Part shown: one piece after another, positions 7,945 through 17,844 of the stretch | Numbering within the stretch: position 1 is the first letter of the stretch | Layout: every line of letters starts with the position of its first letter | NCBI GenBank assembly: GCA_035515795.1 | Contig: DATJAY010000027.1 | Span: 1-64,000, forward strand | DNA length: 64,000 nt | Source: Candidatus Acidiferrales bacterium | GTDB taxonomy: Bacteria; Bacteroidota; Ignavibacteria; Kryptoniales; JAKASW01 | Direction: 5' to 3' | Position numbers and translations under genes: made by a program | The notes under the pieces: generated by a model | What the model saw: only the letters and a program-made list of their open reading frames with translations | The model's database searches: none | Told to the model about the DNA's origin: nothing

Positions 7945-8439
7945 GGATGAAACTTGGCGGCGGGTAATGGTGTGTAAAAGGAGTGCTGCTGCTATCTCCC
8001 ATCCCTCCAGATGAAAAAATGCTCGAAAATTACTGTCGAAGGGTGTACCAGCAAGCTTTCAATCCCACTTTTTCCCATTGCAGTACTCCGCCTTTGTTGT
8101 ATTCATTTCCCAACGACATACGCCAATTCACACAAGAAGTCTTTCCCTCGAAATCATCTTTGGCTTCGCCGATATACTCAACTCGACATATTTCGTCAAA
8201 GCCACTCCTCTTCTCCAAGTCCGGGTCGAACAGAATGTTGAAGAATATTATGATAGAAATGAAGTATCACTCCTTTGTAAACTTCTTCCTCTTTTGTCAG
8301 AGTGGCAGACTCTTTCCTGGAAATGTCAAAGTGTCATCTTATGGTCCTTGCAAAATGGATCAAAAACGAAGATTTTTAACGGCACAATGCTTGACCTATT
8401 CTTCGTAAAATTCACTCAAGCAAAGGAGAGATATTTAAA
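7945..8439. other. Non-coding region upstream of dnaK
   Basis: About 495 bp has several short overlapping open frames in different frames (for example 7983-8408), none with a ribosome site or recognisable protein, so it is taken as non-coding. It should contain the dnaK promoter. I could not find a CIRCE element or a convincing sigma-70 or sigma-32 site. A weak hairpin AGAGT-GGCAG-ACTCT lies at 8299-8313, and TGTCA recurs nearby. The dnaK ribosome site AAAGGAG is at about 8420-8426. Confidence 0.5.
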
Positions 8440-10377
8440 ATGGCAAAAATAATAGGTATCGATCTCGGAACCACGAATTCATGTGTTGCCGTGATGGAAG
8501 GTAATAATCCGGCTGTAATAGCGAACTCCGAAGGAGCGAGAACTACACCGTCGGTTGTGGCGCAATCGAAGACGGGCGAGTGGCTTGTCGGCGCGCCCGC
8601 CAAGCGTCAGGCAATAACAAATCCGCAGAACACGGTTTTCTCGATCAAGCGGTTCATGGGGAGATTCTTTAATGAAGTCACCGAAGAAATGTCCCGCGTG
8701 CCTTATAAAGTGGTACACGGCCCGAACGATTCCGCGCGTGTAGAGATCGGCGGGAGACAATATTCTCCGCCTGAAATAAGTGCGATGATTTTGCAGAAGA
8801 TGAAACAGACCGCAGAAGATTATCTCGGTGAAAAGATCACGGAAGCCGTAATAACGGTACCGGCTTATTTCAATGATGCTCAAAGGCAGGCAACAAAGGA
8901 AGCCGGCGAGATTGCAGGACTAAATGTTCGCAGAATCATAAACGAGCCGACGGCTGCCGCTTTAGCGTACGGACTGGACAAGAAAAACAAGAACGTGAAA
9001 GTTGCGGTCTACGATCTTGGTGGCGGCACTTTCGATATTTCCATTCTCGAGCTGGGAGAAGGCGTGTTCGAAGTGAAATCCACGAACGGCGATACACACC
9101 TCGGCGGCGACGATTTCGATATGAAGATTATGGATTATATAGCAGATGAGTTCAGGAAGACGGAGAGCATCGACCTTCGCAAGGATCCGATGGCGCTCCA
9201 GAGATTGAAGGAAGCTGCCGAGAAGGCAAAGATGGAGCTTTCGTCGCAATTGCAGACTGAAGTGAACCTTCCTTTCATCACTGCAACCGCCGATGGTCCG
9301 AAGCATCTCAACATGACAATTACTCGCGCGAAGCTTGAGCAGCTTGTCGGCGATCTCGTTGAAAGAACTATAAATCCCGTCAAGAAAGCTCTCGAAGATG
9401 CGAAGCTAACGCCTGCAGGTATCGAAGAAGTAATTCTCGTCGGTGGAATGACGAGGATGCCGAAGGTGCAGGAGATCGTGAAGAATTTCTTCAACCGTGA
9501 GCCTCACAAGGGAGTGAACCCGGATGAAGTCGTCGCAGTCGGCGCCAGCATCCAGGGCGCGGTATTGACCGGAGAAATAAAAGACGTTCTCCTTCTCGAC
9601 GTAACTCCGCTTTCTTTGGGAATCGAGACTCTTGGCGGTGTGATGACCCCATTGATCAAGTCGAACACCACGATCCCGACGCGGAAGAGCGAAATATTTT
9701 CCACTGCAGCGGACAATCAGACATCCGTCGAAATACATGTCCTGCAGGGCGAGCGACCGATGGCGCTTGACAACAGGACTCTCGGCAGATTTATTCTCGA
9801 TGGACTACCGCCTGCTCCCAGGGGAATTCCACAGATCGAAGTCGCGTTCGACATCGACGCTAACGGGATTCTCCATGTTACGGCAAAAGATAAGGCAACG
9901 AACAAGGAACAAAGCATACGGATCACTTCTTCAAGCGGTTTGAGCAAAGAAGAAGTGGAAAAAATGAAAAAGGCCGCGGAGGAACATGCCTCCGAAGATA
10001 AGACCCGCAAGGAAGAAGTAGAGACAAGGAACCAGGCGGACAATCTTATTTTCCAGAGCAAGAAGCAGCTGCAGGAATTCGGAGATAAAATTCCGGCCGA
10101 TAAGAAAAAGGCATTGGAAGACGCCATCCAGAAACTGGAAAGCGCTGCCAAGACCGCTGCGGTCGGGCAGCTGAAACCGGAGATCGAGAATCTGAGTAAA
10201 GTGTGGAGTGAAGCTGCAACATACATGTACCAGCAAGCTCAAGCTCAGCAGCAGCCCGGTCAGCAAAGCCAGGGTACGCAAGATTCGGCTCAGTCCGGTC
10301 AGAGCCAGAACACCGGCGGACAGAAGGCTGCCGAGAATGCCGACTACGAAATAATCGACGATAAGGATAAGAAGTAA
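8440..10377 (+). CDS. dnaK: Molecular chaperone DnaK (Hsp70)
   Basis: This 645-residue full-length Hsp70 is an ATP-driven cytoplasmic chaperone working with DnaJ and GrpE. The ATPase domain shows [17 protein letters not shown] at the N-terminus, [29 protein letters not shown] and [13 protein letters not shown]. The linker is [19 protein letters not shown] and the substrate-binding domain follows. The tail is Gln/Gly-rich and ends in a charged DDKDKK. AAAGGAG precedes the ATG. clpB follows after 86 bp on the same strand, making a disaggregase pair; dnaJ and grpE are not in the window. Confidence 0.98.
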   Translation: MAKIIGIDLGTTNSCVAVMEGNNPAVIANSEGARTTPSVVAQSKTGEWLVGAPAKRQAITNPQNTVFSIKRFMGRFFNEVTEEMSRVPYKVVHGPNDSARVEIGGRQYSPPEISAMILQKMKQTAEDYLGEKITEAVITVPAYFNDAQRQATKEAGEIAGLNVRRIINEPTAAALAYGLDKKNKNVKVAVYDLGGGTFDISILELGEGVFEVKSTNGDTHLGGDDFDMKIMDYIADEFRKTESIDLRKDPMALQRLKEAAEKAKMELSSQLQTEVNLPFITATADGPKHLNMTITRAKLEQLVGDLVERTINPVKKALEDAKLTPAGIEEVILVGGMTRMPKVQEIVKNFFNREPHKGVNPDEVVAVGASIQGAVLTGEIKDVLLLDVTPLSLGIETLGGVMTPLIKSNTTIPTRKSEIFSTAADNQTSVEIHVLQGERPMALDNRTLGRFILDGLPPAPRGIPQIEVAFDIDANGILHVTAKDKATNKEQSIRITSSSGLSKEEVEKMKKAAEEHASEDKTRKEEVETRNQADNLIFQSKKQLQEFGDKIPADKKKALEDAIQKLESAAKTAAVGQLKPEIENLSKVWSEAATYMYQQAQAQQQPGQQSQGTQDSAQSGQSQNTGGQKAAENADYEIIDDKDKK

Positions 10378-10386
10378 TTAATCGAT

Positions 10387-10411
10387 GGTGCAGGAGTTGA
10401 ACTCCTGCACC
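10387..10411 (+). terminator. Perfect inverted repeat between dnaK and clpB
   Basis: A 12-bp arm (GGTGCAGGAGTT) is followed by one base and its exact complement, giving a strong hairpin 9 bp after the dnaK stop. There is no T-run, so it may be an mRNA stability or attenuation element instead of a full terminator. A partial echo, CAGTTCAACTG, follows near 10425. Confidence 0.5.
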
Positions 10412-10463
10412 GGTCTCTCCGCGGCAGTTCAACTGTCGTAGAGCTTTTTGCAGGAAGAATTTT

Positions 10464-13106
10464 ATGAACCCAAATAAACTAACGGTAAAATCTCAGGAAG
10501 CCTTGGAAGCCGCAAGATCGATTGCGGAGGAAAATGGCAACCAGGCGATAGAGCCCGAACATCTTTTGATGGCTCTACTGCGCGACGACGAAGGGATCCC
10601 GGCATCTGTCCTGAAGAAGGCCGGTGCCAACGTCGATTATCTCCGCTCAAAGGCAAACGAATCGATCAAGAAATTCCCGAAGATCTCGGGCGGCGGAATA
10701 GCAAACCAATACCTCTCGCAGCCGCTGGCAAAAACTCTCGATGCAGCCGAAAAGGAAGCGGCTCAAATGCGAGACGAGTTTGTCAGCACCGAGCACATTT
10801 TGCTTGCCCTTATCAGCGAAAAGGGGACGGACTCATATAAGATTCTGACAGCACAGGGACTCAATCGTGATCTGGTTTTGAAGGCGCTTCGTGAAATTCG
10901 CGGCACTCAAAAAGTGACGGATCAAAATCCGGAAGAGAAATACCAATCCCTGCAGAAGTTTGGACGGGACCTGACCGACCTTGCAAGGAAAGGAAAACTC
11001 GATCCGGTGATCGGCCGTGACGATGAGATAAGAAGGGTGCTGCAGGTCCTGGCGAGGAGGACAAAAAACAATCCTGTCCTGATCGGCGATCCCGGTGTCG
11101 GGAAGACGGCGGTCGTCGAGGGAATTGCAAGAAGAATTGCAAGCGGCGACGTTCCTGATGGACTTAAGTCGAAACGAATCGTAGAACTCGACATGGGAAG
11201 CTTGGTTGCAGGCACCGGATATCGCGGACAGTTTGAAGACAGATTAAAATCGATCATCAAAGAAGTAGTGGAATCCGACGGCGAGATTATTCTCTTCATG
11301 GACGAGCTGCACACACTTGTCGGAGCGGGAGCCGCTCAGGGCTCCGTCGACGCTTCGAACATGTTGAAGCCCGCACTGGCACGCGGCGAGCTCAGAGCCA
11401 TCGGTGCCACTACAATTAACGAGTACCGGAAGTATATCGAGAAGGACCCGGCACTCGAAAGGAGATTCCAGCCGATCTTCGTCGATGAACCTTCCATTGA
11501 AGACACCATTTCCATCCTCCGCGGTTTGAAGGAAAGATACGAAGTGCACCATGGTGTTCGTATTACCGACGGAGCGATAGTTGCGGCCGCTCAGCTGAGC
11601 AACCGTTACATCACGGACAGATTCCTCCCCGACAAGGCGATAGACTTGATCGACGAAGCCGCTTCAAAACTCCGGATTGAAATGGATTCTCTGCCCGAAG
11701 AGCTAGACGAAGTCGAAAGGAAGATCAAGCAGCTTGAGATCGAAAAACAGGCGGTACGGAGAGAGAAGGACGAGGAATCCCAAAAGCGTTTGCTGATAAT
11801 CGAGCGGGAGCTTGCCGACCTGCGAGAACAAAGCGGACAGCTGAAAGTCCATTGGCAAAACGAGAAGGATCTCATCCAGTCGATTCAGAAATCTAAAGAG
11901 GAGATAGAGAAACTTAAAGTCGAGGCGGATACCGCCGAGCGGCGAGGCGACCTCGGAAAAGTGGCGGAGATCAGATACGGAAAGATCGTCGAGCAGGGAA
12001 AAAAGATGATGGAGTCGACGAAGAAACTTGCCGAAGTACAGAAAAACAGCAAGATGCTCAAGGAGGAAGTCGATTCCGAAGACGTTGCAGAGATCGTTTC
12101 ACGCTGGACAGGAATTCCGGTTTCCCGCATGCTTGAAAGCGAACGCAGCAAACTTCTTCACATCGAAGCGAAAATCCATGAAAGGCTGGTAGACCAGGAA
12201 GAAGCGGTCTCGGCAGTTGGAAACGCTGTCCGCCGCGCGAGAGCAGGGCTCCAGGACGAGAAGCGCCCCATAGGATCTTTTATATTTATCGGCTCAACCG
12301 GTGTCGGAAAGACCGAACTGGCTCACGCACTCGCGGAAGCTCTCTTCGACGATGAAGATGCCATGGTACGCATCGATATGTCGGAGTACACGGAGAAATT
12401 CTCGGTCTCCCGTTTGATGGGAGCCCCTCCTGGATATGTCGGCTACGAAGAAGGAGGACAGTTGACCGAAGCCGTTCGCAGAAAACCATATTCGGTAGTC
12501 CTCCTTGACGAAATTGAAAAGGCACACCCGGAGGTCTTCAACGTGCTGCTCCAGGTTCTCGACGAAGGAAGACTCACCGACAGCAAGGGAAGGACCGTCA
12601 ATTTTAAGAATACGATAATAATTATGACTTCCAACCTCGGCTCGCAGCTGGTCCAGCAGAAAATCGAAACGACTAAGGAACGAGACCGTGCCGAGATGAT
12701 GGAGACATTACGCAATGATTTGTTCAACCTTCTTAAACAGACGATCCGACCCGAGTTCCTCAACAGGATAGACGAGATAATCGTATTCAAGCCGCTGACA
12801 AGAAATGAGATAAGGAGCATCGTCGACCGTCAGCTTGAAAGGATAATCTCAAGGGTCAATGTCAACAACAATATCAAGCTGGCTGTCAGCGATAGAACGA
12901 AGCTGTTTTTGGCTGATGCCGGATATGATCCGACGTTCGGAGCAAGACCACTGAAAAGAACTATACAGAGATACATTTCCAACCCACTTGCGGAGAAGGT
13001 TCTTGCCGGGGAATTCATGCCGGGCGATTCGATAGAGATCGACATCCCGGAATCGGGGAAATTGGAATTCGTGAAGGTTACCGAAAAAGCGGAAGCGGTG
13101 AAATAA
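10464..13106 (+). CDS. clpB: ATP-dependent chaperone ClpB (Hsp100 disaggregase)
   Basis: This 880-residue protein is a full-length Hsp104/ClpB, which extracts polypeptides from aggregates together with DnaK. In order it has the Clp N-domain (about 1-145), AAA+ module 1 with Walker A GDPGVGKT at 208-215 and Walker B LFMDELH, and the coiled-coil middle domain (about 400-530, rich in Glu/Lys heptads) that distinguishes ClpB from ClpA/ClpC. AAA+ module 2 follows, with Walker A GSTGVGKT at 610-617 and Walker [11 protein letters not shown], and then the D2-small domain ending near LEFVKV. No ClpP-binding loop is expected. Terminated by a clear hairpin after the stop. Confidence 0.98.
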   Translation: MNPNKLTVKSQEALEAARSIAEENGNQAIEPEHLLMALLRDDEGIPASVLKKAGANVDYLRSKANESIKKFPKISGGGIANQYLSQPLAKTLDAAEKEAAQMRDEFVSTEHILLALISEKGTDSYKILTAQGLNRDLVLKALREIRGTQKVTDQNPEEKYQSLQKFGRDLTDLARKGKLDPVIGRDDEIRRVLQVLARRTKNNPVLIGDPGVGKTAVVEGIARRIASGDVPDGLKSKRIVELDMGSLVAGTGYRGQFEDRLKSIIKEVVESDGEIILFMDELHTLVGAGAAQGSVDASNMLKPALARGELRAIGATTINEYRKYIEKDPALERRFQPIFVDEPSIEDTISILRGLKERYEVHHGVRITDGAIVAAAQLSNRYITDRFLPDKAIDLIDEAASKLRIEMDSLPEELDEVERKIKQLEIEKQAVRREKDEESQKRLLIIERELADLREQSGQLKVHWQNEKDLIQSIQKSKEEIEKLKVEADTAERRGDLGKVAEIRYGKIVEQGKKMMESTKKLAEVQKNSKMLKEEVDSEDVAEIVSRWTGIPVSRMLESERSKLLHIEAKIHERLVDQEEAVSAVGNAVRRARAGLQDEKRPIGSFIFIGSTGVGKTELAHALAEALFDDEDAMVRIDMSEYTEKFSVSRLMGAPPGYVGYEEGGQLTEAVRRKPYSVVLLDEIEKAHPEVFNVLLQVLDEGRLTDSKGRTVNFKNTIIIMTSNLGSQLVQQKIETTKERDRAEMMETLRNDLFNLLKQTIRPEFLNRIDEIIVFKPLTRNEIRSIVDRQLERIISRVNVNNNIKLAVSDRTKLFLADAGYDPTFGARPLKRTIQRYISNPLAEKVLAGEFMPGDSIEIDIPESGKLEFVKVTEKAEAVK

Positions 13107-13124
13107 TATTTAGTATCTCTCCAG

Positions 13125-13164
13125 AAGCCCGTCAAGCGTAACACCGACGGGCTTTTGCTTTTTT
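13125..13164 (+). terminator. Rho-independent terminator after clpB
   Basis: Stem AAGCCCGTC (13125-13133) pairs with GACGGGCTT (13146-13154) and is followed by a T-rich run. It separates the dnaK-clpB unit from the biosynthetic operon. Confidence 0.85.
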
Positions 13165-13272
13165 GCAGGCCGAAGTTGGACATACCACTTGTGAGCAACC
13201 TTTTCATGTTTGGGAGTCATCCCGGCAGGATTCTTGCATTTCTGCCAAAAAATACGCATTTTTAATTAAAAA

Positions 13273-13860
13273 GTGGCAAGAAAAGCATCCCTCAACCGCG
13301 ATACCAAAGAGACAAAAATTTCCTGTTCCTTAAATCTGGATGGAAAAGGAAAGTATGAAGTCTCGACCGGCATCAAATTTCTCGATCACATGCTCGAGCT
13401 TTTTTCAAAGCACAGCCTCATCGACGTCCAACTGAAAGCGAAAGGCGACGTTCGTGTGGACGATCACCACACCATCGAAGACGTCGCCATCGTGCTGGGA
13501 AAATGCATCGAGAAAGCGCTCGTCGATAAGGCAGGAATAAATCGATACGGCACCGCGTACGTCCCGATGGACGAATCATTGGCGAGATGCGTTCTCGATC
13601 TTTCGGGCCGCGGCTACTGCATCTACAATGCAGAATTTTCGCGCGCAAAGATAAATGATCTTTCGACGGAGATGATTGAGCATTTCTTCAAGTCCATTTC
13701 GGAAAACATGAAGGCAAATGTTCACATCGATCTCCTTTACGGAAAAAACAACCACCATCGCAGTGAAGCGATCTTCAAATCTTTTGCGCTTGCCCTGCGC
13801 GAAGCGGTGAAAATGAACCCGCGAATTTCAGGTGTGCAGTCAACAAAAGGAAAACTATAA
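13273..13860 (+). CDS. hisB: Imidazoleglycerol-phosphate dehydratase HisB
   Basis: This 195-residue enzyme performs step six of histidine synthesis, dehydrating imidazole glycerol phosphate to imidazole acetol phosphate. It is the monofunctional form without a phosphatase domain. Two metal-binding repeats are visible: DHHTIEDVAIVLG in the first half and NNHHRSEAIFKSFALALREA in the second, with FLDHMLELFSKH and MDESLARC between conserved strands. The start is a GTG immediately after an AT-rich palindrome, TTTAATTAAA. It is the first gene of a compact operon; the next start abuts its stop codon. Confidence 0.96.
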   Translation: MARKASLNRDTKETKISCSLNLDGKGKYEVSTGIKFLDHMLELFSKHSLIDVQLKAKGDVRVDDHHTIEDVAIVLGKCIEKALVDKAGINRYGTAYVPMDESLARCVLDLSGRGYCIYNAEFSRAKINDLSTEMIEHFFKSISENMKANVHIDLLYGKNNHHRSEAIFKSFALALREAVKMNPRISGVQSTKGKL

Positions 13861-14697
13861 ATGCTAACGAACAAGACAATCGGTATAATCGGGGCGGGAC
13901 ACATCGGCGCTGCAGTCATCGGCGGACTCATCAAGGCGAAATTAACGTCTCCCAAAAATATTATCGCGTCGAGACGGAGTGAAGATAATCTTGCTGAGCT
14001 TGCCAAGATTTTTGGAATCCACACGACAACGGACAACAAGAAAGTCGCCAAATCTTCCGACATCATAGTGCTCGCAATCAAGCCGATGAACTCAAGAGAT
14101 GTCCTGAACGAAATCAAAGAACTCATCACGCCGTCGCAGGTCATCATCAGCGTTATGGCCGGTATCAGAACTTCATTCATTAATTCGATACTCGGAGTTG
14201 AATGCCCCGTGATTAGAACGATGCCGAACACGCCCGTACTGGTCGACAGCGGCGCCACCGCAATAAGCAAAGGAAAGTTCGCCGGCGAGGAGCATCTCAA
14301 AATTGCACATGCGATTTTCAAATCTATCGGTACGGTCGAAGTTGTTCCGGAAAACTTACTCGACGCCGTGACCGGCCTGAGCGGAAGCGGTCCGGCCTAT
14401 ATATACATGGTGATCGAAGCGATGACAGACGGCGGCGTTAAGATGGGTATACCCAGGCAGATCGCTTTCAAGCTCGCTGCACAGACCGTCTTCGGCGCTG
14501 CGAAACTCGTGATCGAAACAGGAAAGCACCCGGCGATCCTCAAAGACGAGGTTACTACACCCGGCGGAACTGCGATAGCGGCAGTGCATGAACTTGAAAC
14601 TCACGGATTGAGAACGATGTTAATAAACGCCGTGTCGACGGCAACGATAAGAAGCAAAGAGTTGAGCAAGATAATAGAGGAGAACGACAACGCATAA
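13861..14697 (+). CDS. proC: Pyrroline-5-carboxylate reductase ProC
   Basis: This 278-residue enzyme reduces 1-pyrroline-5-carboxylate to proline with NAD(P)H, the last step of proline synthesis. The N-terminal Rossmann motif is IGIIGAGHIGAAVIGG, followed by VLAIKPMNSRDVL and RTMPNTPVLVDSGATA. The dimerisation domain has TGLSGSGPAYIYM and the signature DEVTTPGGTAIAAVHELE. Its ATG directly follows the hisB stop, so it is embedded in the histidine operon even though it serves proline synthesis. Confidence 0.96.
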   Translation: MLTNKTIGIIGAGHIGAAVIGGLIKAKLTSPKNIIASRRSEDNLAELAKIFGIHTTTDNKKVAKSSDIIVLAIKPMNSRDVLNEIKELITPSQVIISVMAGIRTSFINSILGVECPVIRTMPNTPVLVDSGATAISKGKFAGEEHLKIAHAIFKSIGTVEVVPENLLDAVTGLSGSGPAYIYMVIEAMTDGGVKMGIPRQIAFKLAAQTVFGAAKLVIETGKHPAILKDEVTTPGGTAIAAVHELETHGLRTMLINAVSTATIRSKELSKIIEENDNA

Positions 14698-14698
14698 A

Positions 14699-15292
14699 GT
14701 GACTGTGATTGATTATCGCACGAGCAACCTGCTATCGATAACCAAGGCGTTGCAGGAAGTAGGGGCGATTGTCGAGCTGACAAACAAGCCGGACGAGATC
14801 GCCACGGCCGAAAAACTTGTTTTGCCGGGCGTCGGCGCCTTCGGTGCCGCGGTTAGAAACATGGAGTCGTTAGGAATCAAGCAGGCTATCGTGGAGTTTG
14901 GAAAAAGCGGGAAGCCTCTGATAGGTATATGTCTCGGGATGCAGCTGCTCTTCTCGGTAAGCTTCGAACTCGGGATCAACAATGGACTCAATCTGATGCC
15001 TGGAGAAGTTGTCGCATTCAATTCATCGATGAAAGTCCCCCACATGGGATGGAACAAAGTGGAGTTCATGAAGCCTTCGAGGCTGTTTCGTGACTTAGGA
15101 GGCGGCCAGTATGCGTACTTCGTCCATTCGTACTATGCCAAGGTCGATGATAATTATGTTTCCGGAATGACTGAGTACGGGATCCATTTTCCCGCAATCG
15201 TAGAAAATGGAAATGTTTTCGGGATCCAATTCCATCCCGAGAAAAGTCAGAGTTTCGGTTTGAAAATCTTAGACAATTTTCTGAAAGCGTAA
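14699..15292 (+). CDS. hisH: Imidazole glycerol phosphate synthase, glutaminase subunit HisH
   Basis: This 197-residue class I glutamine amidotransferase supplies ammonia to HisF. The nucleophile Cys is in GICLGMQLLF, and the His-x-Glu part of the triad is in FGIQFHPEKSQ. The oxyanion-strand region LVLPGVGAFG and the characteristic VPHMGWNKV are also present. The start is a GTG one base after the proC stop; a second GTG two codons later (before IDYRTSN) fits the usual HisH N-terminus equally well. Confidence 0.96.
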   Translation: MTVIDYRTSNLLSITKALQEVGAIVELTNKPDEIATAEKLVLPGVGAFGAAVRNMESLGIKQAIVEFGKSGKPLIGICLGMQLLFSVSFELGINNGLNLMPGEVVAFNSSMKVPHMGWNKVEFMKPSRLFRDLGGGQYAYFVHSYYAKVDDNYVSGMTEYGIHFPAIVENGNVFGIQFHPEKSQSFGLKILDNFLKA

Positions 15293-15301
15293 GGAGCCGT
15301 A

Positions 15302-15379
15302 ATGCAGGCGATGAGAAAAAGACTGGAAACTAATATGTGGAACTGTGGAATGCATTGCGAGAAAAAGAAGGCGGGATAG
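15302..15379 (+). CDS. Possible 25-residue ORF between hisH and hisA
   Basis: A strong ribosome site AAGGAG at 15291-15296, overlapping the hisH stop, is placed 5 nt before an ATG that opens 25 codons. The peptide is basic and has two Cys in NCGMHCEKKK. Its stop is 7 nt before the probable hisA ATG, whose own ribosome site is weak and distant. It may couple hisA translation to hisH or be a small protein; it may also be chance. No homologue is recognised. Confidence 0.35.
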   Translation: MQAMRKRLETNMWNCGMHCEKKKAG

Positions 15380-15386
15380 TTTTAAG

Positions 15387-16148
15387 ATGATTCTAGTAAT
15401 TCCCGCAATAGATTTGCGGAACGGTAAGTGTGTGCGCTTGATACGCGGTGAGGAAGGGACAGAAAAAATTTATTCCGACGACCCGGTAAAAATGGCAATA
15501 ATATGGAGAGGTGAGAATTTCAAGACGCTGCATCTCATCGATCTCGACGGGGCATTCGAAGGGAAACTTTCAAACTTCGACACCGTGAAATGCATTGTCG
15601 AAGCGGTCGACATTCCGGTGGAATACGGAGGAGGAATAAGAACCTATGAGGATGCCAAAAAGATGATCGATGTCGGCGTTTACCGTATTATTATCGGCAC
15701 CGCTGCTGTAAATGATGAAGATTTGCTTTTGAACCTGCTCAGAGACTTTGGGCCGAGGAGAATTGCGGTCGGAATCGACATGAAAGACGGTATCGTTCAG
15801 ATAAAAGGATGGAAAGATTCAAGCGGAATCTCTGCCGTCGCACTCGGGAAGAAATTGAAAGGCAACGGAGTCGTCCGAGTTGTTTATACGGACATCACCC
15901 GCGATGGTACATTAAAAGGACCGAACTTCGATGCGATGAAAGAATTCGGAAAGGAAACCGGACTCCGCGTAACCGCATCGGGCGGAGTGTCATCATATCA
16001 GGATTTGTTAAGATTCCAGGAGCTGGAACAGTATGGAGTTGACTCTGTGATTGTCGGAAAGGCACTCTACGAAAACCGTTTCCCATGTGTCGAGCTCTGG
16101 AGGATGAACGAAAAAGTACTCGACGATCTGGGGCCGACGAGACGATAG
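15387..16148 (+). CDS. hisA: Phosphoribosylformimino-5-aminoimidazole carboxamide ribotide isomerase HisA
   Basis: The gene encodes a (beta/alpha)8-barrel Amadori isomerase of about 253 residues, the step before HisF/HisH. I choose the ATG at 15387 because the protein then begins MILVIPAIDLRNGKCVRL, the family N-terminus; the frame stays open 14 codons upstream. Catalytic Asp residues are in IPAIDLR and VYTDITRDGT. Phosphate-binding motifs include EYGGGIR in the first half and TASGGVSS in the second, as expected for the two-fold repeated barrel. hisF begins on the base after its stop. Confidence 0.95.
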   Translation: MILVIPAIDLRNGKCVRLIRGEEGTEKIYSDDPVKMAIIWRGENFKTLHLIDLDGAFEGKLSNFDTVKCIVEAVDIPVEYGGGIRTYEDAKKMIDVGVYRIIIGTAAVNDEDLLLNLLRDFGPRRIAVGIDMKDGIVQIKGWKDSSGISAVALGKKLKGNGVVRVVYTDITRDGTLKGPNFDAMKEFGKETGLRVTASGGVSSYQDLLRFQELEQYGVDSVIVGKALYENRFPCVELWRMNEKVLDDLGPTRR

Positions 16149-16979
16149 ATGCTGGCCAAACGTATTATACCCTGCCTCGATGTAAACGCCGGCAGGGTAG
16201 TAAAAGGAGTAAACTTCGTCAATCTCACCGATGCGGGCGACCCGGTTGAATCCGCAAAGTTTTACGAGCGGGAGGGTGCCGACGAAATAGTTTTCCTCGA
16301 TATAACCGCGAGCTCCGATAACAGAGCAACGATGCTGAATGTGGTTCGAAAAACCGCCGAAACCGTATTCCTCCCGTTCAGCGTCGGAGGCGGAATAAGA
16401 TCGGTGGATGATATAAGAAGCATACTTTCAAACGGCGCGGACAAAATCAGCCTGAACACGGCGGCAGTGTTGAAGCCGGAACTCATTTCTGAAGGCGCTG
16501 AAGAGTTCGGAGCCCAGTGCATTGTCGTCGCAATTGACGCAACCAGGAACGATTCGCAGCAGAATGCGAAGAGTACCACATTGCCATCTTCACTCGAACA
16601 CCTTACTATGCCGAATGTCGAAGAGTCTTCCGGCTACGAAGTCTATATAAATGGCGGCAGAACATCTACAAAAATAGATGCCGTCGAATGGGCAAAGTAC
16701 GTTGTTTCCTGCGGCGCAGGAGAAATTCTATTGACGAGCATCGATAGAGACGGAACAAATAGCGGCTACGACATGGAAATTCTGAAGAAGGTCACGACAG
16801 CGGTGAACGTTCCGGTCATAGCAAGCGGCGGTGCCGGAACCCTGGACCATTTTTATGACGCAATAAATCGCGGAGGTGCAGATGCGGTTCTCGCTGCATC
16901 TGTGTTTCATTTTGGTAAATTCAAGATAAGGGAAGTAAAAGACTACTTATCAGAGAAAGGCGTTCCGGTAAGAATATGA
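16149..16979 (+). CDS. hisF: Imidazole glycerol phosphate synthase cyclase subunit HisF
   Basis: This 276-residue barrel condenses PRFAR with ammonia from HisH to give imidazole glycerol phosphate and AICAR. The catalytic Asp pair is seen in [19 protein letters not shown] and [13 protein letters not shown]. Phosphate loops are SVGGGIRS and ASGGAGT. It is longer than typical HisF (about 253). About 25 extra polar residues are inserted from residue 134 on, between VVAIDATR and YEVYINGGR, where other enzymes have a short hairpin. hisI overlaps its stop by four bases (ATGA). Confidence 0.96.
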   Translation: MLAKRIIPCLDVNAGRVVKGVNFVNLTDAGDPVESAKFYEREGADEIVFLDITASSDNRATMLNVVRKTAETVFLPFSVGGGIRSVDDIRSILSNGADKISLNTAAVLKPELISEGAEEFGAQCIVVAIDATRNDSQQNAKSTTLPSSLEHLTMPNVEESSGYEVYINGGRTSTKIDAVEWAKYVVSCGAGEILLTSIDRDGTNSGYDMEILKKVTTAVNVPVIASGGAGTLDHFYDAINRGGADAVLAASVFHFGKFKIREVKDYLSEKGVPVRI

Positions 16980-17380
16980 ATAACATGGATGAGATCATTG
17001 CCAAGCTAAAATTTGATGACAGAGGTTTAATCACGGCCGTGACTCAGGATTATGAGACCGGTGAAATCCTCATGCTTGCACACATGAATTCAGAAAGTTT
17101 CAGGAAAACGGTCGAGACAGGGCAGGCAGTTTATTGGAGCAGGGCGAGGAACAGACTCTGGCACAAAGGCGAAGAATCCGGCAACTTTCAAAATGTCAAA
17201 GCCATTCTCATCGACTGCGATGGGGACGCGGTAGTGTTGAAGGTGGAACAAATCGGTGGCGCGGCCTGCCATACGGGAAACCGATCGTGTTTTTCGACTA
17301 AAATTGAAAATGGGAAAGTTGTCGATATCGGAGTGAAAATATTCGATCCGGAAAAAGTCTATAAACATAAGGGAGAATGA
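16976..17380 (+). CDS. hisI: Phosphoribosyl-AMP cyclohydrolase HisI
   Basis: This 134-residue enzyme opens the adenine ring of phosphoribosyl-AMP, the third step of histidine synthesis. Recognised by [28 protein letters not shown] and the zinc/magnesium region [13 protein letters not shown] followed by [10 protein letters not shown]. It lacks the HisE pyrophosphohydrolase domain, so a separate hisE is expected elsewhere. The start overlaps hisF; an internal ATG at codon 4 is an alternative. purE overlaps its stop in the same way. Confidence 0.95.
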   Translation: MNNMDEIIAKLKFDDRGLITAVTQDYETGEILMLAHMNSESFRKTVETGQAVYWSRARNRLWHKGEESGNFQNVKAILIDCDGDAVVLKVEQIGGAACHTGNRSCFSTKIENGKVVDIGVKIFDPEKVYKHKGE

Positions 17381-17844
17381 TGGCAAAACCGAAGGTTGCA
17401 ATTCTTATTGGAAGCAAGTCGGATGAGGCAGCGATATCCGAAGCCGTTGCGTATCTCGATTTTTTCGGAATAGATCATGAACTTCAAGTCTTGAGCGCCC
17501 ACCGAAATCCTAAAGAGACGGCGGACTTTGCATCGAACGCGGAAAGAAACGGTTACAGCCTTATTATCGCGGGTGCCGGCATGGCGGCACATCTTCCCGG
17601 CGTTGTGGCAAGCCTCACGATTCTGCCGGTCATTGGTGTACCACTAAGCGGATCGGAACTCTCAGGAGTCGATGCATTGTATTCCATTGTCCAGATGCCG
17701 CCGGGGATTCCCGTCGCGACGGTTGCGATTGGAAAGGCGGGCGCAAAAAATGCGGGCGTCCTTGCTGCGGAAATCATCGGACTATCCAGCAGTGACGTGA
17801 AACAAAAACTCATTGAATTTAGATCGAAAGGCTCCAAACTGTGA
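17377..17844 (+). CDS. purE: N5-carboxyaminoimidazole ribonucleotide mutase PurE
   Basis: This 155-residue class I PurE converts N5-CAIR to CAIR in purine synthesis. The diagnostic motifs are GSKSDEAA for the substrate phosphate, [11 protein letters not shown] with the catalytic His, and [15 protein letters not shown], followed by [17 protein letters not shown] and [17 protein letters not shown]. The start overlaps hisI (ATGA). No purK is adjacent. Its place behind hisI makes sense metabolically because the histidine pathway releases AICAR, a purine intermediate. Confidence 0.95.
   Translation: MMAKPKVAILIGSKSDEAAISEAVAYLDFFGIDHELQVLSAHRNPKETADFASNAERNGYSLIIAGAGMAAHLPGVVASLTILPVIGVPLSGSELSGVDALYSIVQMPPGIPVATVAIGKAGAKNAGVLAAEIIGLSSSDVKQKLIEFRSKGSKL

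Noticed and set aside
8299-8345. Sigma-54-like or heat-shock promoter before dnaK
   Set aside because: TGGCAG and TTGC elements are present, but spacing does not match the -24/-12 consensus.
7983-8408. Overlapping open frames upstream of dnaK
   Set aside because: Three frames are open over the same stretch with unrelated low-quality products and no ribosome site; treated as non-coding.
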